This document shows, piece after piece, positions 8,088-14,944 of a stretch of DNA of 64,000 bases (positions are counted from its first letter, which is position 1; each line of letters starts with the position of its first letter). A model generated the notes under the pieces. The model did no database searches. It was not told the DNA's origin and was given only the letters and a program-made list of their open reading frames with translations. Source of the DNA: BOG-908 sp963692875 (GTDB taxonomy: Bacteria > Pseudomonadota > Alphaproteobacteria > Acetobacterales > Acetobacteraceae); assembly GCA_965198755.1 (NCBI GenBank), contig OZ240673.1, forward strand, positions 2,356,001-2,420,000. Reading direction: 5' to 3'. Position numbers and translations under genes: made by a program.

Positions 8088-8236
8088 AGGCAAGCAGTTC
8101 TTTTTTGAAAAAAAGAACCAAAAAACTTTTGCTCTCTGTGCGGGTGCCGTGTTGACGCGCGTCGTTCAACAGTCCGCGACAGCGCGCGCAAAAGCTTTTT
8201 GCTTCTTTTTCTCGAAGAAGTGCTTGCTTTCTTCAC
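8088..8236. repeat. Intergenic palindromic repeat, copy R5 (within the gat cluster)
   Basis: The arm next to gatB is of the TTGAAA type with AAACTTTTG. The arm next to gatA is of the CTCGA type with AAAGCTTTTTG and is shortened by a few bases. The copy overlaps the 3' end of gatA by about four bases and lies between two co-directional subunits of one complex. Confidence 0.85.
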
Positions 8237-9723
8237 TTCGCCCCCGCCCGGATGCTCGGCATTGCGGAAAACCCTGCCCTGTCCTCGATCGCCCGCGACA
8301 CGGCGAACACCGTCTCCTCGTCGTATGGCTTGCCGATCACCTGCAGCCCGAGCGGCAACCCCTGCCCGTCCAGCCCCGCGGGCACCGACATCGCGGGCAC
8401 GCCCGCCATGCTGGCCGGCACGGTGAACACGTCGTTCAGATACATCGCGATCGGGTCGTCCATCTTCTCGCCCTGTGCGAACGCGGCGGATGGTGCTGTG
8501 GGCGTCAGTAGCGCGTCGACATGTGCGAAGGCGTCGGTGAAGTCCTTCAGGATCAGCGCGCGCACTTTCTGTGCGCGGAGGTAGTAGGCATCGTAATAGC
8601 CGGCGGAGAGCACGTAGGTGCCGATGAAGATGCGGCGTTGCACTTCGGGGCCGAAGCCGGCTGCGCGTGTCTGCTCGTAGAGCTCGGTGAGGTCGTGGCC
8701 GGGCTCGCGGTGGCCGAAGCGGACGCCGTCGTAGCGCGCCAGGTTGGAGGACGCCTCGGCCGGCGCCACGATGTAGTAGGTGGCTAGGCCGTATTTCGTG
8801 TGCGGCAGGGAGACGTCGACCACGGTCGCACCCGCCTCGCGCAGCCAGTCCAGGCCCTGGCTCCACAGGCGGTCGACGGCTTCGGGCATGCCGTCGGCGC
8901 GGTACTCGCGCGGCACGCCGATGCGCAGGCCGGCGACGCCGCGGCGGCAGGCGCTCGCGAAGTCGGGCACCGGGAGCGCCACGCTGGTGCTGTCCTTGGG
9001 GTCGAAGCCGGCCATGCTGGCGAGCAGGGTTGCGCAGTCGGCCACCGTGCGGGCGAAAGGCCCAGGCTGGTCCAAGGAACTTGCAAACGCGACGACGCCC
9101 CAACGGCTGCAGCGTCCGTAGGTGGGCTTGATGCCGGCCAGGCCGCAGAACGCGGCGGGCTGGCGGATGGAGCCGCCGGTGTCCGTGCCGGTCGCCCCCA
9201 TGGCGATGCGGGCGGCCACGGAGGCGGCCGATCCGCCGGAGGAGCCGCCGGGCACCAGGATGGCGTCGGGGTCGGCCGCGCGCTTCCACGGGTTTTCAAC
9301 CGGGCCGTAGGCGGAGGTCATGTTGGACGAGCCCATGGCGAACTCGTCGAGGTTGGCTTTGCCGAGGAACACCGCGCCGTCGCGCAGCAGTTGCGCGCTG
9401 ACGGTGCTCTCGTAGGGGGGCACGAAGTCGTCAAGGATGCGGCTGCCGGCGGTGGTGCGCACGCCGCTTGTGCAGAACAGGTCCTTGATGGCCAGCGGAA
9501 TGCCGGCGAGCGGGCCGGCCTGGCCGGCCGCCAGCGCGGTGTCGGCCGCGTCGGCCTGCTGCAGCGCCAGCTCGGGGGTGAGCGTGATAAAGGCGTTCAG
9601 GCGCGGGTTCAGCGCGGCGGCGGCGTCCACGTGCGCCTGGGTCAGCTCGCGGGCGGAGACGTCACGGCGGCGCAGGGCGGCGGCGGCCTCGGCGATGGTG
9701 AGGTCGGTGAGCACGGCGGTCAT
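8233..9723 (-). CDS. gatA: Aspartyl/glutamyl-tRNA(Asn/Gln) amidotransferase subunit A
   Basis: GatA (496 residues) is the amidase-signature subunit that releases ammonia from glutamine for GatB. The Ser-cisSer-Lys triad is present: the lysine in IPLAIKDLFCTSG near residue 80, and the two serines in LVPGGSSGGSAASVAA and TDTGGSIRQPAAF. The length is normal. The ATG shares four bases with the stop of the minigene just upstream, giving the chain gatC, minigene, minigene, gatA without gaps. The transcript probably also covers gatB, across repeat R5. Confidence 0.97.
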   Translation of the reverse strand: MTAVLTDLTIAEAAAALRRRDVSARELTQAHVDAAAALNPRLNAFITLTPELALQQADAADTALAAGQAGPLAGIPLAIKDLFCTSGVRTTAGSRILDDFVPPYESTVSAQLLRDGAVFLGKANLDEFAMGSSNMTSAYGPVENPWKRAADPDAILVPGGSSGGSAASVAARIAMGATGTDTGGSIRQPAAFCGLAGIKPTYGRCSRWGVVAFASSLDQPGPFARTVADCATLLASMAGFDPKDSTSVALPVPDFASACRRGVAGLRIGVPREYRADGMPEAVDRLWSQGLDWLREAGATVVDVSLPHTKYGLATYYIVAPAEASSNLARYDGVRFGHREPGHDLTELYEQTRAAGFGPEVQRRIFIGTYVLSAGYYDAYYLRAQKVRALILKDFTDAFAHVDALLTPTAPSAAFAQGEKMDDPIAMYLNDVFTVPASMAGVPAMSVPAGLDGQGLPLGLQVIGKPYDEETVFAVSRAIEDRAGFSAMPSIRAGAK

Positions 9724-9818
9724 CGGACCACTTTCGGGAAGGTGAAAGCGCCTGCCTGGTGCGTGGCGTTGGCCAGCACTGCAGCAGCGACGGCGGCGTG
9801 GGTGAGCACGCTGTTCAT
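9720..9818 (-). CDS. 32-residue minigene copying the GatC C-terminal tail (copy 2)
   Basis: This open frame starts with ATG and overlaps its upstream twin and downstream gatA by ATGA at both ends. It encodes MNSVLTHAAVAAAVLANAT and ends GAFTFPKVVR. The second half matches the GatC tail AVLANAP...GAFFTVPKVVE. The first residues (M-x-x-VLT) resemble the start of GatA (MTAVLTDLTIAEA). No stop or frame error is present, and length is exactly equal to its twin. Whether it is translated is unknown. It is too small to fold alone, but the GatC tail is an extended segment that packs on the other subunits, so a peptide role is imaginable. A neutral tandem duplication is the simpler view. Confidence 0.6.
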   Translation of the reverse strand: MNSVLTHAAVAAAVLANATHQAGAFTFPKVVR

Positions 9819-9913
9819 TCGACCAGGTCCGGCACGGTGAAAGCGCCTGCGCGGGCCGGGGCGTTGGCCAGCACGGCGGCGGCGATGGTGCCGTCGGTGA
9901 GCACGCTGTTCAT
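9815..9913 (-). CDS. 32-residue minigene copying the GatC C-terminal tail (copy 1)
   Basis: The start ATG overlaps the gatC stop as ATGA and the stop overlaps the next minigene in the same way. The product, MNSVLTDGTIAAAVLANAP followed by ARAGAFTVPDLVE, aligns with the last 30 residues of GatC (VTDGNIADAVLANAP, then DRVGAFFTVPKVVE) with about two thirds identity. The pattern of differences is spread out, so the duplication is not brand new, yet the frame is open and the couplings are exact. That favours selection or at least tolerance of translation. Confidence 0.65.
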   Translation of the reverse strand: MNSVLTDGTIAAAVLANAPARAGAFTVPDLVE

Positions 9914-10197
9914 TCGACCACTTTCGGCACGGTGAAAAAGGCGCCGACGCGGTCAGGCGCGTTGGCCAGCACGGCGTCGGCGATGTTGCCGTCGGTGACC
10001 GCGTCGGCGCGCAGGCGAAGCGCGATCTGCGCGCCGCCGGTCAGCGGTTCGATGCCGTCCACGTCCACCTCGGAGAGCAGCTCGATCCAGCCGAGTATGT
10101 TGTTCAGCTCGCCCTGCAGGCGCGGCACGTCGGCCTCGGCCACCCGTATGCGGGCGAGCTTGGCAATGCGACGGACGGTCGCGGGATCGAGCGACAT
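9910..10197 (-). CDS. gatC: Aspartyl/glutamyl-tRNA(Asn/Gln) amidotransferase subunit C
   Basis: GatC (95 residues) is the small linker subunit that wraps around GatA and contacts GatB. The sequence starts MSLDPATVRRIAKLARIRV, has the LNNILGWIELLSEVDVDGIEP helix and turn, and ends with the conserved tail GAFFTVPKVVE. Full length is retained despite the two extra tail copies downstream. It is divergent from ruvX with about 50 bp between starts, so the gat promoter must lie in that short space or inside ruvX. Confidence 0.95.
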   Translation of the reverse strand: MSLDPATVRRIAKLARIRVAEADVPRLQGELNNILGWIELLSEVDVDGIEPLTGGAQIALRLRADAVTDGNIADAVLANAPDRVGAFFTVPKVVE

Positions 10198-10247
10198 GGG
10201 GCGTGTACCTCTGGCGGCCAGGCAGGCGGCGGACCATAAACGCGGCC

Positions 10248-10727
10248 ATGGCCGTCATCAACATGGCCGCCTTGCGGGCGGGGTTGCGCCCGGGCGAACG
10301 GCTGATCGGGCTGGACCCGGGCGCGCGGGCGATCGGGGTCGCGCTGTCGGACGTGGGGCTGATGCTGGCCAGCCCGCACGCCACGCTGCGGCGCGGCAAG
10401 CTGGCGGCCAACGCGGCGGAGGTGGGCGCCATCGCGCGGGCGCAGGGTGCGGGCGGGCTGGTGGTGGGGCTACCGCTTTCGATGGACGGCACGCTGGGGC
10501 CGGCGGCACAGGCGGCGCGGGACTGGACGCGGGCGCTGTCGGAGGTGAGCGGGCTGCCGGCGGCGCTGTGGGACGAGCGGCTGTCCAGCGCGGCGGTAAA
10601 CCGGTTCCTGATCGAGGAGGCGGACATGACGCGCAAGCGGCGGGCGGGCGTGGTCGATCGGATGGCGGCGGCTTATATTTTACAGGCGGCTTTGGACGCT
10701 TCAAGAAAGCAAGGCCTTCTTTTCTGA
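10248..10727 (+). CDS. ruvX: YqgF/RuvX family nuclease (putative Holliday junction resolvase, pre-16S rRNA processing)
   Basis: The RNase H-like YqgF fold is evident: RLIGLDPGARAIGVALSD with the first catalytic aspartate, GGLVVGLPLSMDGTLGP, WDERLSS with the second acid and VDRMAAAYILQAALD with the third. Family members act in 16S rRNA 5' maturation and perhaps recombination. The start is one of ATG 10248 or ATG 10263; neither has a strong ribosome site. The last eight or so codons run into repeat R6, whose CTGAAG loop supplies the TGA stop, so the C-terminal RKQGLLF is repeat-encoded and not part of the fold. Confidence 0.88.
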   Translation: MAVINMAALRAGLRPGERLIGLDPGARAIGVALSDVGLMLASPHATLRRGKLAANAAEVGAIARAQGAGGLVVGLPLSMDGTLGPAAQAARDWTRALSEVSGLPAALWDERLSSAAVNRFLIEEADMTRKRRAGVVDRMAAAYILQAALDASRKQGLLF

Positions 10728-10840
10728 AGAAAAGAAGCAAAAGACTTTTGACTCCGCTGTCGCGCGCTCGCGGGAGAATCCCCGACAGGGAGCAAAAGTT
10801 TTTTGGTTCTTTTTTTCAAAAAAGAACTGCTTGCCTTGCC
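10703..10840. repeat. Intergenic palindromic repeat, copy R6
   Basis: The left arm is of the CTGAAG type with AAAAGACTTTTG and overlaps the ruvX 3' end. The centre is CCGCTGTCGCGCGC to a worn CCCGACAGGG. The right arm is of the TTTCAAA type. Confidence 0.85.
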
Positions 10841-10925
10841 CTGCTAGCCACAGGCACGAGACTGCCCAGAATGCTGACCTGAGCCGCCGCCTCGTTCGCG
10901 TTGCCCTGACATCGGAGTGAGCCAA

Positions 10926-11420
10926 GTGACGCAGAACGCACCTGTTCCGGACCCGCGTATTACCTGGCCGTCCGGCCACTTGCCCGCTGCGGCGAGGGTC
11001 TTTGCGCACAACGCGGTCGAGATCGCCGCCACGCCGGAGACGGTCTGGTCGCTGTTGATCGACTGTGTCCGTTGGCCGGCCTGGTATAAGCACTGCTCGG
11101 ACGTATCGATGTTGCGCGGTGGCAAGGTGCTGAGCACAGATTCGAAATTCCGCTTCAAGACGCTCGGTTTTTTCTTCGAACCGGACGTCGTGACGTTCAA
11201 CCCTTGTCGAATGCTCGTCTGGTCGGCGACGGGGCCTGCCGGGACCAGCGGCGCACATGCCTGGCATATCGAAGCCACCGCGGACGGCTGTTGCGTGATC
11301 ACGGAGGAAACCCAGACGGGCTTGCTTCTCCGCCTGATTGGAGGGCGCACGCGCAAGACACTGCTCGCCTCGCATGAAGAGTGGCTGCGGGCGTTGAAGG
11401 CGCTGGCGGAAGCGAGTTAA
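10926..11420 (+). CDS. SRPBCC (START-like) family protein
   Basis: The product of about 164 residues carries a polyketide cyclase/START-like helix-grip fold. The usual entry is NAVEIAATPETVWSLLIDCVRWPAWYK near residue 35, and the C-terminal long helix is at 135-160. Such proteins bind hydrophobic ligands; no catalytic motif is visible and the ligand is unknown. A GGAG at 10914-10917 is 8 bases before the GTG at 10926, which is therefore preferred over the overlapping GTG at 10917. A paralogue lies at 40418-40882 (shared TPExVW, TEExQxGL). It stands alone between two repeats. Confidence 0.8.
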   Translation: MTQNAPVPDPRITWPSGHLPAAARVFAHNAVEIAATPETVWSLLIDCVRWPAWYKHCSDVSMLRGGKVLSTDSKFRFKTLGFFFEPDVVTFNPCRMLVWSATGPAGTSGAHAWHIEATADGCCVITEETQTGLLLRLIGGRTRKTLLASHEEWLRALKALAEAS

Positions 11421-11422
11421 GA

Positions 11423-11549
11423 CAAGGCCTCGTTCTTCGAGAAAAAGAAGCAAGCTTTTGTTACGGCTGTCGCGGACCTCCCCGCAGACGAGTCGCCAGG
11501 GAACAAAAGTTTTTTGGTTCTTTTTTTCAAAAAAGAACTGCTTGCCTTT
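11423..11549. repeat. Intergenic palindromic repeat, copy R7
   Basis: The left arm is of the CGAG type, shortened to GAAGCAAGCTTTTG. The centre is GGCTGTCGCGG. The right arm is of the TTTCAAA type. It follows the SRPBCC stop by two bases. Confidence 0.82.
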
Positions 11550-11582
11550 GACGCTGGCGGGGCCGGCCAAACATCTCTTCGC

Positions 11583-11825
11583 ATGGAACGCCTCGCCCTC
11601 GTCATCGTCGCCGTCTGGGTGCTGCTCTGCGGTGCGGGCTACGTGCTCCGGGGTGTCTGCGGTGTCGGCCGCCACACGGCGTGTATCGGCGTGGGCGCGC
11701 TGTACGTCGTGTGCGGGCTGTTCTCGCTGTTGTTTTTCGGGCTGAACGGCACAGGCGTTCTTGGCGCTGCCGGCATGGCGGTGCCGTGCCTGGCCACCAT
11801 TGCCGGCATCGTCCTGTCGCGTTGA
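11583..11825 (+). CDS. Small membrane protein (80 residues), unknown function
   Basis: The frame encodes a hydrophobic protein with two or three likely membrane spans: LALVIVAVWVLLCGAGYVL near residue 4, IGVGALYVVCGLFSLLFFG near 34 and a weaker one at the C-terminus. I recognise no family. The ATG at 11583 is the first one after repeat R7, and upstream in-frame sequence is repeat. It is enclosed by R7 and R8, so it is likely its own transcription unit. Confidence 0.55.
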   Translation: MERLALVIVAVWVLLCGAGYVLRGVCGVGRHTACIGVGALYVVCGLFSLLFFGLNGTGVLGAAGMAVPCLATIAGIVLSR

Positions 11826-11837
11826 CGTGAAATGTGG

Positions 11838-11976
11838 CGAAGAAAGAAAGCAGTTCTTTTTTGAAAAAAAGAACCAAAAAACTTTTGGTCTCTGGGGTAC
11901 GCGTTGGCGGAGAGTCCGCGACAGCCGTGATAAAAGCTTTTTGCTTCTTTTTCTCGAAAAAGAAGCGCTTGCCTTA
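11838..11976. repeat. Intergenic palindromic repeat, copy R8
   Basis: The left arm is of the TTGAAA type with AAAAAACTTTTG. The right arm is of the CTCGA type with AAAAGCTTTTTG and closing GAAGCGCTTGC. The centre is worn. It separates two convergent genes. Confidence 0.85.
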
Positions 11977-12789
11977 CCCTACTTCCCAACGCTCCCCACG
12001 TCCGACCGCCCGCCCCTCCCCCGCCAGCTTCTCCAGATGTGCCAGCACGCTACGCCGAGCCGCCGGCACCAGGTGCGCCGCCAGCCCGGCGTACATCGCT
12101 GCCACCAGTTCGTCCGGCGTGGCCGCGCCGCGCTGCAGCTGCGAGAGGATGGCCGCCTCCCGCCCTGCCCTGTGGTTCAGCATCGCGCGCACCAGCGGCG
12201 CCGGGTTGGGCAGAGGCGGGCCGTGGCCGCACAGGTACAGCGTGTCGGGCCGGGCTAGCAGCAGGCGCAGGCTGGCCATGTAGTCGGCCATGTTGCCGTC
12301 CGGCGGGCTGACGATGCTGGTGGACCAGGACATCACGTGGTCGCCGCTGAACAGCACGCCGGTGCCGTGCTGGGCGAAGCAGAGGTGGTCCGAGGCGTGG
12401 CCGGGCGTGTGGATGGCGGTCAGGCCGGCGAGCTGCGCGCCGTCCTGCAGGCCAGCGTCCGGGGTGAAGCCTGGGGCCCATGGGCGGTGCCAGGCGTGGA
12501 TGGGGGCGCCGGTGGCAGCACGCAGGGCGGGCGCGCCGGCCAGGTGGTCCGGGTGGGTGTGGGTCAGCAGGATGCGCGCGACGGGGCCGGCGGCGGCGAT
12601 GGCGGCGAGGTGGCGTGGGTCGTCCGGGCCGGGGTCGATGACGGTGAGGCCGTCGGGGCTGTCCACCAGCCAGGTGTTGGTGCCGTGGTGGGTCATCGGG
12701 CCGGCGTTGGGGGCGACGACGCGGCGGATGCCGGGGGCTGCGGGGAGCGGGACGAAGTGCTCGGGTGCCGGCTCGTCGAGGAAGGCCAT
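11974..12789 (-). CDS. MBL-fold metallo-hydrolase (LACTB2-like)
   Basis: The 271-residue metallo-beta-lactamase-fold protein has the zinc motif LLTHTHPDHLAG near residue 85 (THxHxDH), HTPGHASDHLCF near 145, SGDHVM near 165, and LCGHGPPL near 205. The C-terminal part has the winged-helix-like extension (ELVAAMYAGLAAHLVPAARRSVLAHLEKLAGEGRA) seen in LACTB2-type hydrolases. It is probably a cytosolic hydrolase or RNase-like enzyme, but the substrate is not predictable. The ATG at 12789 is chosen because GGAGCCACC precedes it directly. Confidence 0.88.
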   Translation of the reverse strand: MAFLDEPAPEHFVPLPAAPGIRRVVAPNAGPMTHHGTNTWLVDSPDGLTVIDPGPDDPRHLAAIAAAGPVARILLTHTHPDHLAGAPALRAATGAPIHAWHRPWAPGFTPDAGLQDGAQLAGLTAIHTPGHASDHLCFAQHGTGVLFSGDHVMSWSTSIVSPPDGNMADYMASLRLLLARPDTLYLCGHGPPLPNPAPLVRAMLNHRAGREAAILSQLQRGAATPDELVAAMYAGLAAHLVPAARRSVLAHLEKLAGEGRAVGRGERWEVG

Positions 12790-13052
12790 GGTGGCTCCGG
12801 TGTCACGAAGCGGGCGGCGCGTCCAGCCGTTGCTGGCGTTTGGTTCAGCTTGCGTTCGATCAAGACGGATTGTGGGCGATAGATCGACGTCTGCTTGACG
12901 GCCGAAACGAACGTCCAACGGCCTGGACCTTCATCGCGAAACCGGCCACTCCTGTCGCAAAGCGACTCTGGTGACGGCGGAGGACAATCCGTCTGCCCGA
13001 CGCCACCGGTACATAGAAGCGAACCGCAAGGACGCGGGCAAACCTGCGTCCA

Positions 13053-13469
13053 TCAAGAGTGTTGCTGCCGCAATCGCTCGAAGAGTTCGTAAGCACTTCG
13101 CTCGACCCAGCACTCCGCCAGCCTGCCATCCTCAACCCGCCAGATGGCGATGCCCGAAAACTCGATCCGTTCCTGCGTGGCGGGCAAGCCGAACATCCCG
13201 TTGTTGTATCCGCGGGTAATCCAACGAGAGACGACCCGATCGCCCGCTGCGTTCGTGATGATTTCGATGTGCTCATTCGTCGCTTGCCGAACCACCTGTT
13301 GCATCGAACTCACCCAGGCCTTGAATGCGTTCCGGCCATCGACGACGCTGCCAGCCGTCGTGATGCGGTAGTCCTCGGTCATCAACTCGTCGATCGCGTC
13401 CAAGTCATGCGGCGGTGCCCACACGCGACGAAAGAACTCCCGCACCAGGCGTTCCGCGTTCGCCATCAT
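13053..13469 (-). CDS. SnoaL/NTF2-like ester cyclase family protein
   Basis: The 138-residue protein has the NTF2-like pattern of SnoaL proteins: LVREFFRRVWAPPHDLDAIDELMTEDYRI at the start, a middle sheet VVSRWITRGYNNG, and GIAIWRVEDGRLAECWVERSAYEL. Some family members catalyse ring closure; many have unknown substrates, so no reaction is assigned. A GAGGA box precedes the ATG at 13469; a second ATG follows at once. No repeat borders it, unusual for this window. Confidence 0.8.
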   Translation of the reverse strand: MMANAERLVREFFRRVWAPPHDLDAIDELMTEDYRITTAGSVVDGRNAFKAWVSSMQQVVRQATNEHIEIITNAAGDRVVSRWITRGYNNGMFGLPATQERIEFSGIAIWRVEDGRLAECWVERSAYELFERLRQQHS

Positions 13470-13796
13470 TAGTTCCTCGTCCAGTAGGGCTCCAGAGCGA
13501 CTGCTCCTCGGGGCGATGGCATGGGACTACGGTGCGCTGCAATCCGGCGGAAATGGCGGTCGTCAGAAACGTCCTGAACGTCCGCTTCTTCACAATTTTG
13601 CTGCGACGTGGATCTTCGGCTCTCGGCCAGGCCTGGTTGCGATCCATGCTGACGATCCTCGCGGCCGGCCGCGGCCAAGGCTGGAGGACCCGCCGGCCAG
13701 CGCACGTGCCCGGCTAGCCAGGGGCAGCGTCCTGACGCATGGTGCTGCCGCAAACGTCAACCGCCCGCGCATAAGGGCGCTGGCCAGGGAGGATGC
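13470..13796. other. Gene-free stretch between the SnoaL-like gene and the quinone oxidoreductase
   Basis: About 330 bp between divergent genes. No protein family, RNA or copy of the window's repeats is recognised. It probably contains the two divergent promoters, but no convincing -35/-10 pair can be named. Confidence 0.5.
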
Positions 13797-14771
13797 GTGA
13801 GGGCGATCGTCTGCAACGAGTTCGGGCCGATCGAGCAGCTGAGCCTGGAAGACCGCCCGGACCCGGTGGCCGGCGCCGGCCAGGTGCTGATCGAAATCCA
13901 CGCCGCCGGGGTGAACTTCCCCGACGGGCTGATGGTCCGCGGCGAGTACCAGGTTAAGCCGCCGCGGCCGTTCACGCCGGGCAGCGAGGTGGCCGGCATC
14001 GTACGCGGCGTGGGCGACGGCGTGTCCGGCTTCGCGCCGGGCGACCGGGTGGTGGCGTTGCCGGGCCTGGGCGGGTTCGCCGAGATGGTGGCGGCCCAGG
14101 CGGAGCGCACGCTGCACCTGCCGGATGGGATGGACTTCGAGACGGCGGCCGGGTTCATGCTGGTCTACGGCACGTCGCTGCACGGGCTGGCCGATTGCGG
14201 GCGCCTGAAGGCGGGCGAGACGCTGCTGGTGCTGGGAGCCGCGGGTGGCGTGGGGCTGGCGGCGGTGGAGATCGGGCGGGCGATGGGCGCGCGCGTGATC
14301 GCGGCCGCATCCACCGAGGAGAAGCTGGCGCTGGCGCGTGCGCACGGTGCGGAGATCGGCATCAACTACGTCGAGGCCGACCTGAAGACGGAGCTGAAGC
14401 GGATCGCACCCGGCGGCGTGGACGTGGTGTACGACCCGGTGGGCGGTGCGCTGACGGAGGCCGCGGTGCGCGGGCTGGCGTGGGGCGGGCGGCTGCTGGT
14501 GGTGGGGTTTGCCGCCGGCGAGATACCTAAGCTGCCGCTGAACCTGCTGCTGCTGCGCGAGGGTGAGGCGAAGGGCGTGTTCTGGGGGACCTGGACACAG
14601 CGCGATCCGGCGGCACATGCGAAAGCGGTGGCGCGGCTGTTCGGGTGGGTGCAGGAGGGCAAGCTGAAGCCGCATGTTTCGGGAGCTTATCCGCTGGAAC
14701 GGACGGGGGAGGCGCTGGCGGAGGTGATGGAGCGTCGGGTACAGGGCAAGGTTGTTTTGACGGCTAATTAG
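13797..14771 (+). CDS. Zinc-independent quinone oxidoreductase-like MDR family dehydrogenase
   Basis: The 324-residue medium-chain dehydrogenase/reductase has the GroES-like N-domain (GVNFPDGLMVRGEYQVKPPRPFTPGSEVAGIV) and the Rossmann NADPH fold with LGAAGGVGLAAVEIGRAMGARVIAAAS near residue 145. No structural-zinc cysteine cluster is present, as in quinone oxidoreductases (QOR/NQO1-like). It would reduce quinones or enoyl-CoA-type substrates with NADPH. The GTG at 13797 gives the standard MRAIVCNEFG-type start. The acyl-CoA dehydrogenase downstream hints at a shared lipid context, but a large inverted repeat stands between them. Confidence 0.92.
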   Translation: MRAIVCNEFGPIEQLSLEDRPDPVAGAGQVLIEIHAAGVNFPDGLMVRGEYQVKPPRPFTPGSEVAGIVRGVGDGVSGFAPGDRVVALPGLGGFAEMVAAQAERTLHLPDGMDFETAAGFMLVYGTSLHGLADCGRLKAGETLLVLGAAGGVGLAAVEIGRAMGARVIAAASTEEKLALARAHGAEIGINYVEADLKTELKRIAPGGVDVVYDPVGGALTEAAVRGLAWGGRLLVVGFAAGEIPKLPLNLLLLREGEAKGVFWGTWTQRDPAAHAKAVARLFGWVQEGKLKPHVSGAYPLERTGEALAEVMERRVQGKVVLTAN

Positions 14772-14773
14772 GT

Positions 14774-14935
14774 AAGGCAAGGGGCTCTGCCCCTTGACCC
14801 CGCTGGGGCCCGCGGCCCCAGACCCCGTGGGCTTCGCCCTTTAAGCAATGGGGTCTGGGGCCGACTGACCCCAGCGGGGTTCAGGGGCGTCACGCGAGAG
14901 CGTGCTACGCACGACGCCCCTGGCCTTTCTTTCAG
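14774..14935. repeat. GC-rich composite inverted repeat, second intergenic family
   Basis: Successive palindromes are GCAAGGGGCTCTGCCCCTTG, a paired CCCCGCTGGGGCC/GGCCGACTGACCCCAGCGGGG, and CAGGGGCGTCACGCGAG/CTACGCACGACGCCCCTG. The element fills the gap between two co-directional genes and shares no sequence with the A/T-armed repeat. GGGGC...GCCCC elements of this kind are common in Rhodospirillales genomes. Confidence 0.8.
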
Positions 14936-14944
14936 GAGAAAGCT

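Noticed and set aside
12790..13052. Small minus-strand frames in the gap between the MBL and SnoaL-like genes
   Set aside because: The frames overlap known genes, lack ribosome sites and show no family features; the gap is treated as non-coding.
13516..13800. 94-codon plus-strand frame before the quinone oxidoreductase
   Set aside because: No Shine-Dalgarno, no domain and irregular codon use; it overlaps the next start by four bases only by chance.
14774..14935. Composite GC palindrome as a phage attachment site or origin
   Set aside because: No integrase, tRNA or replication gene is near. Its short GGGGC palindromes fit an ordinary intergenic repeat or terminator.
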